Assembly (NCBI RefSeq): GCF_003751505.1
Contig: NZ_RJVB01000002.1
Coordinates: forward strand, 589,480 to 653,479
Direction of reading: 5' to 3'
Length of the DNA: 64,000 bases
From: Erwinia sp. JUb26
GTDB lineage: Bacteria; Pseudomonadota; Gammaproteobacteria; Enterobacterales; Enterobacteriaceae
A program made the position numbers and the translations under genes. Below the pieces are notes generated by a model, which worked only from the letters and a program-made list of their open reading frames with translations, was not told the DNA's origin and made no database searches. Shown here piece after piece: positions 18,025-26,673 of this stretch (positions within the stretch are counted from its first letter, which is position 1; each line of letters starts with the position of its first letter).

Positions 18025-19496
18025 GCTACTGGTTAGGACTGGACTGCGGCGGCACCTTTATTAAGGCCGGGCTGTATGACGCAGCCGGTCGCGAACAGGC
18101 GGTGGCCCGGCAGAACCTACCGGTGCTGGTGCCGGAACCGGGCCGTGCAGAACGCGATATGAATCAGCTTTGGCAGGTGGCCGCCACGGTGATCCGTCAG
18201 GTGCTGGAAAACGGCGGGATCGATGCCGCAGACGTGCGCGGCATGGGGATCTCCGCTCAGGGTAAAGGCCTGTTCCTGCTCGATAAGCAGGGCCAGCCGC
18301 TGGGCAACGGCATTCTCTCCTCCGACCGCCGCGCGCTGGAGTTGGTTCAGCGGTGGCAGCGTGAGGGCGTACCGCAGGCGCTCTATCCGGTGACCCGCCA
18401 GACGCTGTGGACCGGGCATCCGGTTTCTCTGCTGCGCTGGGTTAAGGAGCACGAGCCGGAACGCTATGCGGCGATCGGCAGCGTGATGATGGCGCACGAC
18501 TATCTGCGTTTCTGCCTGACCGGTGAACGAGCCTGCGAAGAAACCAATATCTCCGAATCCAACTTGTATGACATGCAGCAGGGCGACTGGTCGCCCGCGC
18601 TGGCGGAGCAGCTGGATATCGCCGAAATCCTGCCCGCCCTGCCGCCGATCGTCGGTTCCAGCGCCGTGGCGGGCCACATTACGGCCGCCGCCGCCGCGCA
18701 GTGCGGGCTGGTGGAAGGCACGCCAGTGGTGGGCGGACTGTTCGATGTCGTTTCCACCGCGCTGTGCGCCGGACTGTACGACGACACGCGGCTGAATGCG
18801 GTGATGGGCACCTGGTCAGTGACCAGCGGCATTACCGACCGCCTGAGCGACGAGGTGGATTACCCGTTCGTATATGGCCGCTATGCCATTGACGGCCAGT
18901 ACATCGTTCACGAAGCCAGCCCGACTTCCGCTGCCAATCTGGAATGGTTCTGCCAGCAGTGGGGCATCGACGACTACGCGCAGCTGAATCAGTGGGTGGC
19001 GGAGCTGCCTCCGGCGGCCAGCTCGCTGCTGTTCGTGCCGTTCCTCTACGGCAATAACGCCGGGGCCAACCTGCACGCCAGCTTCTACGGATTACAGGCC
19101 GGCCACCAGCGCGGCCATCTGGTGCAGGCGATCTATGAAGGCGTGGTGTTCTCGCATCTGACCCACCTGAACCGCATTCTCAAACGCTTCCCCAACGTCA
19201 GCGCCCTGCGCCTGACCGGCGGCCCCACGCGTTCGGCCGAGTGGATGCAGATGTTTGCCGATATCAGCGGCCTGCCGGTGGAAATCCCGCAGATTGAAGA
19301 GAGCGGCTGCCTGGGCGCGGCGCTGGTGGCGATGACCGGAACCGGCGCGCAGCCGTCGCTACAGCAGGCGCAGCGCGCGCTGGATCCGGCGATCGTCAGC
19401 TACCGGCCGGACGCCGGACGCCACGCGCTTTACCAGAAAAAATACGCCCGCTATCAAAAACTTATTACGGCGCTGATTGCCGCCAACCAGGAGTAA
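18021..19496 (+). CDS. lyxK: L-xylulose/3-keto-L-gulonate kinase (FGGY family)
   Basis: A 491-residue FGGY carbohydrate kinase. The N-terminal phosphate-binding motif is GLDCGGTFIKAGLYDAAG, followed by GMGISAQGKGLFLLD, the signature-like SAANLEWFCQQW, and a C-terminal GGPTRSAEWMQMFADISG adenosine motif. E. coli LyxK (YiaP) phosphorylates L-xylulose and 3-keto-L-gulonate. In this operon it should produce 3-keto-L-gulonate 6-phosphate for SgbH. The start overlaps the yiaX2 stop (ATGA). The genetic position equals yiaP of the Klebsiella operon. Confidence 0.94.
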   Translation: MSYWLGLDCGGTFIKAGLYDAAGREQAVARQNLPVLVPEPGRAERDMNQLWQVAATVIRQVLENGGIDAADVRGMGISAQGKGLFLLDKQGQPLGNGILSSDRRALELVQRWQREGVPQALYPVTRQTLWTGHPVSLLRWVKEHEPERYAAIGSVMMAHDYLRFCLTGERACEETNISESNLYDMQQGDWSPALAEQLDIAEILPALPPIVGSSAVAGHITAAAAAQCGLVEGTPVVGGLFDVVSTALCAGLYDDTRLNAVMGTWSVTSGITDRLSDEVDYPFVYGRYAIDGQYIVHEASPTSAANLEWFCQQWGIDDYAQLNQWVAELPPAASSLLFVPFLYGNNAGANLHASFYGLQAGHQRGHLVQAIYEGVVFSHLTHLNRILKRFPNVSALRLTGGPTRSAEWMQMFADISGLPVEIPQIEESGCLGAALVAMTGTGAQPSLQQAQRALDPAIVSYRPDAGRHALYQKKYARYQKLITALIAANQE

Positions 19497-19499
19497 CTT

Positions 19500-20162
19500 A
19501 TGAGCCGTTCCTCTGTTCCTCAGCTGCAGCTGGCGCTGGATCATACCCGGCTGGACGCCGCCCTTGATGCCGCCGATCGTCTGCACGAGCACGTCGATAT
19601 CGTGGAAGCCGGCACCATTCTCTGCTTCAGTGCGGGCGTGGACGCGGTGCGCCAGCTGCGCCAGCGCCTGCCGGAGAAAACCCTGGTGGCCGATTTTAAA
19701 GTTGCCGATGCCGGATCGACGCTGGCCGAACTGGCGTTTGAGGCCGGGGCTAACTGGATGACGGTGATCTGCGCCGCGCCGCTGGCCACCTTTGCCAGCG
19801 CCCATGACGTTGCGCAGCGCTATCAGGGCGAGATCCAGATTGAGCTGTTCGGCAACTGGACGATGGATGACGCCCGCAGCTGGCGCGCCCTCGGCCTGAA
19901 GCAGGCGATCTACCACCGTGGCCGCGATGCGCAGGCCCAGGGGCAGCGCTGGAGCCAGCAGGATCTCAACGCGATGAAAGCGCTTTCCGACCTTGGCTTC
20001 GGGCTGTCGGTCACCGGCGGGATCACCCCGCAGGAGCTGCCGCAGTTCAAAGAGATCGACGTGCGCGCCTTTATCGTTGGCCGCGCGCTGACGGAAAGCG
20101 CCAACGGCCTGGCCACCGCCGCCGAGTTCCATCAGGCGATCGACAGCATCTGGGGGAAATAA
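19500..20162 (+). CDS. sgbH: 3-keto-L-gulonate-6-phosphate decarboxylase
   Basis: A 220-residue TIM-barrel protein of the orotidine-5'-phosphate decarboxylase suprafamily. It has QLALDHT at strand 1, [12 protein letters not shown] at strand 2, and the D-x-K-x-x-D motif in [10 protein letters not shown], which holds metal-ligand and catalytic residues. It ends with [12 protein letters not shown] at the phosphate site. It decarboxylates 3-keto-L-gulonate 6-phosphate to L-xylulose 5-phosphate. It starts 3 bases after the lyxK stop with CAGGAG in front, and sgbU follows directly. Confidence 0.95.
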   Translation: MSRSSVPQLQLALDHTRLDAALDAADRLHEHVDIVEAGTILCFSAGVDAVRQLRQRLPEKTLVADFKVADAGSTLAELAFEAGANWMTVICAAPLATFASAHDVAQRYQGEIQIELFGNWTMDDARSWRALGLKQAIYHRGRDAQAQGQRWSQQDLNAMKALSDLGFGLSVTGGITPQELPQFKEIDVRAFIVGRALTESANGLATAAEFHQAIDSIWGK

Positions 20163-20163
20163 C

Positions 20164-21021
20164 ATGCGTCAGCACCCGTTAGGTATTTATGAAAAAGCCC
20201 TGCCCGCGCATCTGAGCTGGCCGGAACGTCTGGCGCTGGCCAAGGCCTGCGGCTTTGACTTTGTTGAGATGTCGGTGGACGAAACCGATGCCCGCCTGGC
20301 GCGCCTGGACTGGACCAAAGCCCAGCGCCTGTCGCTGGTGGACGCGATGATTGAAACCGGGGTCAATATCCCGTCGATGTGCCTTTCAGGGCATCGCCGC
20401 TTCCCGTTTGGCAGCCGCGATCCGGCCATTCGCCAGCAGGCGTACGATCTGATGGATCGCGCCATCCAGCTGGCCAAAGACACCGGCATTCGCACCATCC
20501 AGCTGGCGGGCTACGACGTTTATTACGAATCGCACGATGACGGGACCGTCACCCGCTTCGCCGAAGGGCTGGCCTGGGCGGTGGAACGTGCGGCGGCGGC
20601 GCAGGTGATGCTGGCGGTGGAAATCATGGACACCGAGTTTATGAACTCCATCAGCAAGTGGAAGCACTGGGATCGCCAGCTGGCCTCGCCGTGGTTCACC
20701 GTCTACCCGGACGTCGGCAACCTCAGCGCCTGGGGCAATGACGTCAGCGCCGAGCTGGCGCTGGGCATCGATCGCATCGCCGCCATTCACCTGAAGGATA
20801 CCCTGCCGGTCACCAACGATTCGCCGGGCCAGTTCCGCGACGTGCCGTTTGGCGAAGGCTGCGTCGATTTTGTCAGCGTGTTCCGCACGCTGAAGCAGAT
20901 TAACTATCGCGGCGCGTTCCTGATTGAAATGTGGACCGAAAAAGCCGAAGAGCCGGTGGCCGAGATCGTGCAGGCGCGGCGCTGGATTGAACAAAAAATG
21001 CAGGAAGGAGGATTATTGTGA
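20164..21021 (+). CDS. sgbU: L-xylulose/L-ribulose-5-phosphate 3-epimerase
   Basis: A 285-residue TIM-barrel epimerase of the UlaE/SgbU family. It shows [52 protein letters not shown] and the metal-site segments [10 protein letters not shown] and [12 protein letters not shown]. It converts L-xylulose 5-phosphate to L-ribulose 5-phosphate. One base separates it from sgbH, and its stop overlaps the GTG start of sgbE, so the three are translated as a block. Confidence 0.95.
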   Translation: MRQHPLGIYEKALPAHLSWPERLALAKACGFDFVEMSVDETDARLARLDWTKAQRLSLVDAMIETGVNIPSMCLSGHRRFPFGSRDPAIRQQAYDLMDRAIQLAKDTGIRTIQLAGYDVYYESHDDGTVTRFAEGLAWAVERAAAAQVMLAVEIMDTEFMNSISKWKHWDRQLASPWFTVYPDVGNLSAWGNDVSAELALGIDRIAAIHLKDTLPVTNDSPGQFRDVPFGEGCVDFVSVFRTLKQINYRGAFLIEMWTEKAEEPVAEIVQARRWIEQKMQEGGLL

Positions 21022-21716
21022 GCTTAACGACTCTGAAAGAACAGGTGTTTGAGGCCAACCTCGCCCTGCCGCGCCACAATCTGGTGACCTTTACCTGGGG
21101 CAACGTCAGCGCAATCGACCGCGCCAGCGGCCGGGTGGCGATCAAGCCTTCCGGCGTGGATTACGACGTGATGACGGTGGACGATATCGTGGTGGTGGAT
21201 CTGGAGAGCGGCCGCGTGGTGGAAGGCAGCAAGAAGCCCTCTTCCGATACGGCAACGCATCTGGCGCTGTATCGCGCCTTTGAAACCATCGGCGGCATCG
21301 TGCACACCCACTCGCGCCACGCCACTATCTGGGCGCAGTCCGGTCTGGATCTGCCCGCCTGGGGCACCACTCACGCCGACTATTTCTACGGCAAGATCCC
21401 CTGCACGCGGCTGATGACGGCGCAGGAGATTGCAGAGGATTACGAGCACAACACCGGCGAAGTGATTATCGAGACGTTCCGCTCGCGCGACATCAGCCCG
21501 GCGGCCATTCCGGCGGTGCTGGTGAACGCCCACGGTCCGTTTGCCTGGGGCAGCGATGCGGATAACGCGGTGCATAATGCGGTAGTGCTGGAGGAAGTGG
21601 CCTATATGGGGATTTTCTCGCGGCAGCTGACGCCGGGGATTAGTGATATGCAGCAGGTGCTGCTGGATAAGCACTATTTACGGAAGCACGGGGCGAATGC
21701 GTATTACGGGCAGTGA
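21018..21716 (+). CDS. sgbE: L-ribulose-5-phosphate 4-epimerase
   Basis: A 232-residue class II aldolase-like protein matching E. coli SgbE/AraD/UlaF. Landmarks are [26 protein letters not shown], the zinc histidines in [18 protein letters not shown] and NAHGPFAWG, and a C-terminus ending [12 protein letters not shown]. It makes D-xylulose 5-phosphate for the pentose phosphate pathway. The start is GTG at 21018, overlapping the sgbU stop (GTGA), with GGAGGA in front. It is the last gene of the operon. Confidence 0.97.
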   Translation: MSLTTLKEQVFEANLALPRHNLVTFTWGNVSAIDRASGRVAIKPSGVDYDVMTVDDIVVVDLESGRVVEGSKKPSSDTATHLALYRAFETIGGIVHTHSRHATIWAQSGLDLPAWGTTHADYFYGKIPCTRLMTAQEIAEDYEHNTGEVIIETFRSRDISPAAIPAVLVNAHGPFAWGSDADNAVHNAVVLEEVAYMGIFSRQLTPGISDMQQVLLDKHYLRKHGANAYYGQ

Positions 21717-21822
21717 GTGACGACGGCTTGTCGTTTCGCTTTAGCGATCGTGCCCCGGTGGACGTTACGGGGTGGGGTATGTTGAAGCATCATTGTTGCT
21801 TCAGGTTCTGTGCCCGGGCGAC

Positions 21823-21920
21823 CGTCAGGGGGCAGAACGCCGGGTCGCCGTAAACCCGGTCCCTGGGGGCTTGGCTGCGGCATCCTTGCCGCAGACACCC
21901 GGCTTATCTGCCCCCTGACG
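21823..21920. repeat. Cloverleaf-like nested palindromic element
   Basis: Three nested perfect inverted repeats make a 98-base folded unit. The outer arms are CGTCAGGGGGCAG (21823-21835) and its complement at 21908-21920. The middle arms are GCCGGGT (21839-21845) and ACCCGGC (21897-21903). The inner hairpin is CTGCGGCA-TCCT-TGCCGCAG (21875-21894). It lies about 100 bases after sgbE. It could be a non-coding RNA, a long terminator or a mobile repeat of the REP/BIME/MITE kind. Confidence 0.65.
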
Positions 21921-21938
21921 TTCTCCTTTCTGAATACC

Positions 21939-22026
21939 GTATCGCTTTGAGTTTGCCCCGTTACGTTCACCTCTCCGAGATCGTATCGCTTTGATTTCGC
22001 CCGCTACATGCACCGTTCGGACCATC
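21939..22026 (+). repeat. Degenerate 44-base tandem pair
   Basis: The sequence GTATCGCTTTGA recurs 44 bases on (21939 and 21983). The following bases are partly conserved (TTTGCCCCGTTACGTTCACC against TTTCGCCCGCTACATGCACC). No reading frame of interest runs through it. Confidence 0.45.
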
Positions 22027-22138
22027 GGTTCAGTTCGGTTCTACACCTCTTCGTCTACAATTCGAGCTGGCACTTAGCATTGAAATACGATCCAAAAAAA
22101 CATCTTCAGTAATACGCCCGGGCTAATGCGGCCATCCT

Positions 22139-22316
22139 GTTTACTCGCAGCAAAACCGCTGCCGATGGGCAATCGGTGACGGGCGGGTTCGCGGACCGTT
22201 GAGCGCAGGGATGCGCGAACCGAGGCCACACAGACGTGTTCACGGCGCGTCCGCGAACCTGACCGACACCGATACGCCAGACACGACATCAATCGCGACT
22301 AAACCCAGCGATAAGC
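22139..22316 (+). repeat. First copy of a direct repeat of about 178 bases
   Basis: This block recurs at an offset of 205 bases with only scattered differences. It contains an internal inverted repeat, GGTTCGCGGAC near 22186 and GTCCGCGAACC near 22249, plus a central GCGCGAACC. Short open frames exist on both strands but have no recognisable product or ribosome-binding site. Confidence 0.8.
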
Positions 22317-22343
22317 AGCAGCCCAAGCGAATCACCGCATTTC

Positions 22344-22521
22344 GTTTACTCGCAGCAAAACCGCTGCCGGTGGGCAATCGGTGACGGGCGGGTTCGCGGA
22401 CCGTTGAGCGCAGGGATGCGCGAACCGAGCCCACACGGACGTGTTCACGGCGCGTCCGCGAACCTGACCGACACCGATAAGCCATACACGGATTCGATCG
22501 CAACTAAACTCAGCCATAAAC
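22344..22521 (+). repeat. Second copy of the direct repeat
   Basis: Begins GTTTACTCGCAGCAAAACC like copy one and keeps the internal GGTTCGCGGAC / GTCCGCGAACC inverted repeat. It diverges mainly at the end (GATTCGATCGCAACTAAACT against CATCAATCGCGACTAAACCC). The MFS gene starts 160 bases later. Confidence 0.8.
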
Positions 22522-22682
22522 ACCAATCACCCTGACCCGATATTTAACGCAACAAAATTTAACTATAAGCGTTTTTTATGCTTAATTTTCTTCATAGCGG
22601 ATGCAATTCAAAATTTAAATTTTGCTGCTAACTATTAGCATGAAAAGTTATTGTCCTCTGCTATCAAGGTCTGAAAAGAAAA

Positions 22683-24098
22683 ATGAGTGAAGCCTGCGCG
22701 CCGGGAATACCTTCCCCGCAAAATAACCCTATAAAATATAATAAATTATCCGATCGCCTCGACGCCCTACCGGCCACCGCAGGGCTGTGGCGCTTTATAG
22801 CCTTACTCTCGCTGGGTGGTTTCTTTGAACTCTATGATTTATTCCAGACGGGATACATTAGTTCAGGTTTAATCAGCGAAAACATATTTCATCTGGGTGA
22901 GCTCGGCGTATTTGGCATATCTGACCAGGCCGCGTTTGCCTCCGCCACCTTCCTCGGCCTGTTCCTCGGCGCCAGCCTGCTGGCACCCCATGCCGACCGC
23001 TTTGGCCGACGCATGACCTTTATGTTCGCGCTGGCCTGGTACGGCTGCTTCTCCATGCTGATGGCGTTCCAGAGCCAGGCGGAGTGGATCATCTTCTGCC
23101 GCTTTCTGGTGGGGATTGGCCTGGGTATTGAGCTGGTGACCATCGATACCTACCTCAGCGAATGCGTCCCGTCGCGGCTGCGCAGTAAAGCCTTCGCGTT
23201 TGCCTTCTTTGTGCAGTTCCTCTCGGTGCCCGCCGTGGCGCTGATGTCCTGGTGGCTGGTGCCGCAGACTATTTTGGGCCTGACCGGCTGGCGCTGGGTG
23301 GTGATCGCGGGTGCGGTGTGCTCGATGGTTATCTGGCTGGTGCGCAAAAATCTGCCGGAATCGCCGCGCTGGCTGGCGCAGCAGGGTCGGCATCAGGAAG
23401 CCCATCAGGTGGTCAGCGGCCTGGAAATCCGCTGCGGCGTGCCGGTAACCGCACCGGGCGTTGCCGACATCGATACGGGAGTCACGCAGAAACCGCAGGG
23501 GCGCTTTCGTGATATCTGGCGGCCGGAGTATCGCCAGCGCACGCTGATGCTGGTGGTGATGAATATTTTCCAGGCGATAGGCTTCTTCGGCTTCGGCAAC
23601 TGGCTGCCCGCGCTACTGTCGGGCAAAGGGGCCAGCATCACCCACAGCCTGCTGTATGCCTTTTTCATCACCCTCGCCTACCCGCTGGGCTCGCTGATCT
23701 GCAGCCGCTACGCGGATAAGATCGAGAATAAATGGCAGATCGTTCTGTCGTCGCTGATGACGGTGATTTTCGGCACGCTGTTTGCCCTGCAGACCAACCC
23801 ACTGCTGCTGATTATCTGCGGCTTCTGCATCACCTACTCCAACGCCTGGCTGACCTTCAGCTATCACGCCTATCAGACCGAGGTGTTCCCTACGTTTATC
23901 CGCGCTCGCGCCGTCGGGTTCTGCTACTCGTTCAGCCGCCTTTCAACGGTGTTCAGCAGCATTATTATCGGGATGATTTTGCAGGTGGCGGGAACGCAGG
24001 GGGTGGTGGCCTTTATCGTCGTCAGCATGCTGATTGTCATGCTGACTATCGGTATCTTCGGGCCGAAGACGCGCGGCATCAATCTGGATGATATCTGA
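22683..24098 (+). CDS. MFS metabolite:proton symporter (sugar/aromatic-acid porter type)
   Basis: A 471-residue permease with the two MFS signature loops: PHADRFGRR after helix 2 and the helix 4 region CRFLVGIGLGIELVTIDTYLSECVPSRLRSKAFAF. It has a long central loop (residues about 235-275) and a late TEVFPTFIRARAVGFCYSFSRL, typical of sugar porter and AAHS-type members. It probably imports an organic acid or sugar. It stands alone, flanked by the repeat region and a convergent c-di-GMP gene, so context gives no substrate. The start follows GAAAAGAAAA, a weak ribosome-binding site. Confidence 0.83.
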   Translation: MSEACAPGIPSPQNNPIKYNKLSDRLDALPATAGLWRFIALLSLGGFFELYDLFQTGYISSGLISENIFHLGELGVFGISDQAAFASATFLGLFLGASLLAPHADRFGRRMTFMFALAWYGCFSMLMAFQSQAEWIIFCRFLVGIGLGIELVTIDTYLSECVPSRLRSKAFAFAFFVQFLSVPAVALMSWWLVPQTILGLTGWRWVVIAGAVCSMVIWLVRKNLPESPRWLAQQGRHQEAHQVVSGLEIRCGVPVTAPGVADIDTGVTQKPQGRFRDIWRPEYRQRTLMLVVMNIFQAIGFFGFGNWLPALLSGKGASITHSLLYAFFITLAYPLGSLICSRYADKIENKWQIVLSSLMTVIFGTLFALQTNPLLLIICGFCITYSNAWLTFSYHAYQTEVFPTFIRARAVGFCYSFSRLSTVFSSIIIGMILQVAGTQGVVAFIVVSMLIVMLTIGIFGPKTRGINLDDI

Positions 24099-24106
24099 TG
24101 CAACAC

Positions 24107-24129
24107 AGGGGCGACACGGCGTCGCCCCT
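24107..24129. terminator. Hairpin between convergent MFS and GGDEF-EAL genes
   Basis: A perfect 9-bp stem AGGGGCGAC / GTCGCCCCT with a 5-base loop lies in the 44-base convergent gap. Short T tracts on either side make it a likely shared terminator. Confidence 0.6.
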
Positions 24130-24142
24130 GACGTTTATCCAC

Positions 24143-26221
24143 TCAGAACTCTTTTAAACGCGCTTCGGAGGGCTGCGGGCGACCAAAATAGTAGCCCTGG
24201 AACAGCGTACAGCCCTCTTCTTTCAGTCGTTCAAACTGCTCGTTGCTCTCCACCCCTTCGGCGGTGATCTGAATATCCAGACTGCGGCTCATGCCGGTAA
24301 TCGCCCGGATAATCGCCAGCGCCTCGCGGCTGTCTTTCATATCGTTGATAAACGACTTGTCGATCTTGATCTTGTCGAACGGGAACGAGCGCAGGTAGCT
24401 CAGCGATGAGTAGCCGGTGCCGAAATCATCCAGCGCAATACGCACGCCAATGGCCTTCAGCTTCTGCAGGATATCGATATTCGCAGAGGTATTGTCCAGC
24501 AGCACCGACTCGGTGATCTCCACCTCGAGGCGATTCGGCGCCAGGCCGGACTCCTTCAGCGCCGCTTCCACCACCGACACCAGCGCGCTGTTTTTAAACT
24601 GTATCGGCGACAGGTTCACCGCCACGCTCTGCGTTCCCTGCCAGCTGGCCGCTTCACGGCAGGCCTCATGCAGCGCATAGGCCCCCAGGCTGTGGATCAG
24701 CCCGGTCTCCTCGGCAATCGGAATAAAGTCCATCGGCATAATCATGCCTTTTTCCGGGTGATGCCAGCGCATCAGCGCCTCATAGCCGATGATCTGCTGA
24801 TGCTGATTATTGGTAATCGGCTGATAGTACAGCTTCAGCTGGCGGCAGCTAATCGCCTCGCGCAAATCGTTTTCGATCATCCGCCGCTTAGCCGCCAGTT
24901 CGCCCATCTGCTCGGTGAAGTATTCAAAGCGGTTACGGCCGTTACGTTTAGCTTCATACAGCGCCATATCGGCACAGCGCAGCAGGTGCTCCGGCGTGCT
25001 GATGCCGCGTTCGGCAATGGCGATGCCGATGCTCAGGCCGACGGAGAGATTGTGTCCGTCAACGTTGAACGGCGGACGAATGGTATCGATCAGGCGGCTG
25101 GCAACAATTTCCGCCTCATCCGCCTGCCGCAGTCCCGGCAGTACAATAGAGAACTCATCGCCGCCGGTACGCGCCAGCGTGTCCTGCTCGCGCAGCACGC
25201 TGCGCAGACGCACCGCCACCGTTCGCAGCAGATCGTCGCCCATCTGGTGGCCCAGCGCATCGTTAACGTTTTTAAAGTTATCGAGATCCAGGCACAGCGT
25301 GGCGGTAATTTTGCGCTCTTCGCGGTCGCCGCGCAGCGCATCGTTTAGCCGCTGGCTGAACAGCACGCGATTCGGCAGGCTGGTCAGATTATCGTGATGC
25401 GCCATATGGTGAATACGCGCGTCGGCGGCGCGCTGATCGGTGACGTCGTCGGCAATTAGCAGCACGTAATTGTGGGTCGCATCGTTACCGCGAATAATCG
25501 AGGCGGTGGCATTAATAATCCGATCGCGTCCCCGGCTGTCAAGCAGGCGCTCGCTGCGGTGCATACCTCCCTTCCGCTGTGCGGTGTCGGAAAGCTGCAT
25601 AAAGTATTCGCCCATTTCCAGCGTCATACACTGCGAAAGCTTCTTGCCGATAAAGTCTTCCTGCACGCCGCCGAGCAGCTGCTGAGCCTTATTGTTGATC
25701 AGCAGGATTTCACGAGTGACCACATCTTCCACAATCACACTGGACGGAATATTGGTCACGATGGTGTCCAGGAAGGTCGACAGCGCGGCCATTTTTTCGC
25801 TGTGCCGCTCCGCCAGCTCGCGGGCTTCACGCATTTGCTCTTCATACTCGCGCAGCTCGGTGCAGTCGCGGGTGATCTTGGCGAAGCCCAGCAGTTCACC
25901 GCTGTCGGTACGAATAGCATCAATGACCACGTGTGCCCAAAAGGCAGTGCCGTCTTTGCGATAGCGCCAGCCTTTGCTTTCGTAACGGCCGGTGTCGCGG
26001 GCGATGCCCAGTCCGTACTGCGGTAAACCGTTTTGCTGATCCTGGTCGCTGTAAAAACAGCTGAAATTTTTGCCGATGATCTCGTCCGGCATATACCCTT
26101 TGGCCCGCTGGGCGCCCGTATTCCAGTTCGCGACGGTGCCGTCCGGTTTCAGCATATAAATGGCGTAGTCAACCACGCTCTGAACCAGAAGCCGATACAT
26201 TACATCTGAGTTTTCATTCAT
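24143..26221 (-). CDS. PAS-PAS-GGDEF-EAL cyclic-di-GMP protein
   Basis: A 692-residue soluble protein. PAS 1 (about 10-125) ends in KITRDCTELREYEEQ, and a linker coiled coil and PAS 2 (about 150-265) follow. The GGDEF domain (about 275-430) has an intact active site (TGGDEFSIV) and an RxxD inhibitory-site motif (REQD). The EAL domain (about 445-690) keeps YEALMRW, the metal residues in EITESV, DDFGTGYSS, KIDKSF and AEGVES. Both synthesis and breakdown of c-di-GMP are possible, set by signals at the PAS domains. ATG at 26221 is preferred over an upstream GTG at 26233. It has no membrane segment. Confidence 0.92.
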   Translation of the reverse strand: MNENSDVMYRLLVQSVVDYAIYMLKPDGTVANWNTGAQRAKGYMPDEIIGKNFSCFYSDQDQQNGLPQYGLGIARDTGRYESKGWRYRKDGTAFWAHVVIDAIRTDSGELLGFAKITRDCTELREYEEQMREARELAERHSEKMAALSTFLDTIVTNIPSSVIVEDVVTREILLINNKAQQLLGGVQEDFIGKKLSQCMTLEMGEYFMQLSDTAQRKGGMHRSERLLDSRGRDRIINATASIIRGNDATHNYVLLIADDVTDQRAADARIHHMAHHDNLTSLPNRVLFSQRLNDALRGDREERKITATLCLDLDNFKNVNDALGHQMGDDLLRTVAVRLRSVLREQDTLARTGGDEFSIVLPGLRQADEAEIVASRLIDTIRPPFNVDGHNLSVGLSIGIAIAERGISTPEHLLRCADMALYEAKRNGRNRFEYFTEQMGELAAKRRMIENDLREAISCRQLKLYYQPITNNQHQQIIGYEALMRWHHPEKGMIMPMDFIPIAEETGLIHSLGAYALHEACREAASWQGTQSVAVNLSPIQFKNSALVSVVEAALKESGLAPNRLEVEITESVLLDNTSANIDILQKLKAIGVRIALDDFGTGYSSLSYLRSFPFDKIKIDKSFINDMKDSREALAIIRAITGMSRSLDIQITAEGVESNEQFERLKEEGCTLFQGYYFGRPQPSEARLKEF

Positions 26222-26673
26222 TATTATTTTCACCCGGTTGCTAACCGTTATTTCCCATCAATGGAAAGTGACTGTTGGCATGCAATCAATACGCCATCGG
26301 ATGGCGTACACGCTGATCCTGCCCACATCCTGTGGGAACACAACTCCTGTCGTGCCTGCGACGAACAGTCTCCCTGGGAGGGGCAAAAAACGCTGTGTGC
26401 TCAGGCCCGTTCGCCTGTCGCTCCGTCGGCGCTCATTATCTGCTTTGTTGAATAAACATTCAAAATGCAAATCGCGTTTTTTCGTTAATCTGACTTCATT
26501 TGTTAGTAAATAGTGGGCTTCAGGCAGGGAAAATAGAGTAGCCAGGCATAAAATCAGCATAAACGATAAATTTTCGCCCTGAGAATCGACCTGGAAATTA
26601 ATGGAAACACTGTTAGTGAGATTCCTCACAATCAATCACGGTATAACCGTTACAAATTCACGGTGGAGTTTCT
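26222..26673. other. Divergent intergenic region GGDEF-EAL gene / sbmA
   Basis: A 452-base stretch holding the promoters for both genes. At 26441-26457, TGCTTTGTTGAATAAAC resembles the terminal inverted repeat of IS903-type (IS5-family) elements. No transposase sequence or second end accompanies it. I see no credible gene. Confidence 0.5.

Noticed and set aside
22074-22526. Short open frames of 60-90 codons in the direct-repeat region, similar to each other on both strands
   Set aside because: Their similarity comes from the DNA repeat itself. They lack ribosome-binding sites and domain features, so the region is described as repeats.
26258-26635. 125-codon minus-strand open frame upstream of sbmA
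   Set aside because: No ribosome-binding site, no domain character, and it would occupy the divergent promoter region.
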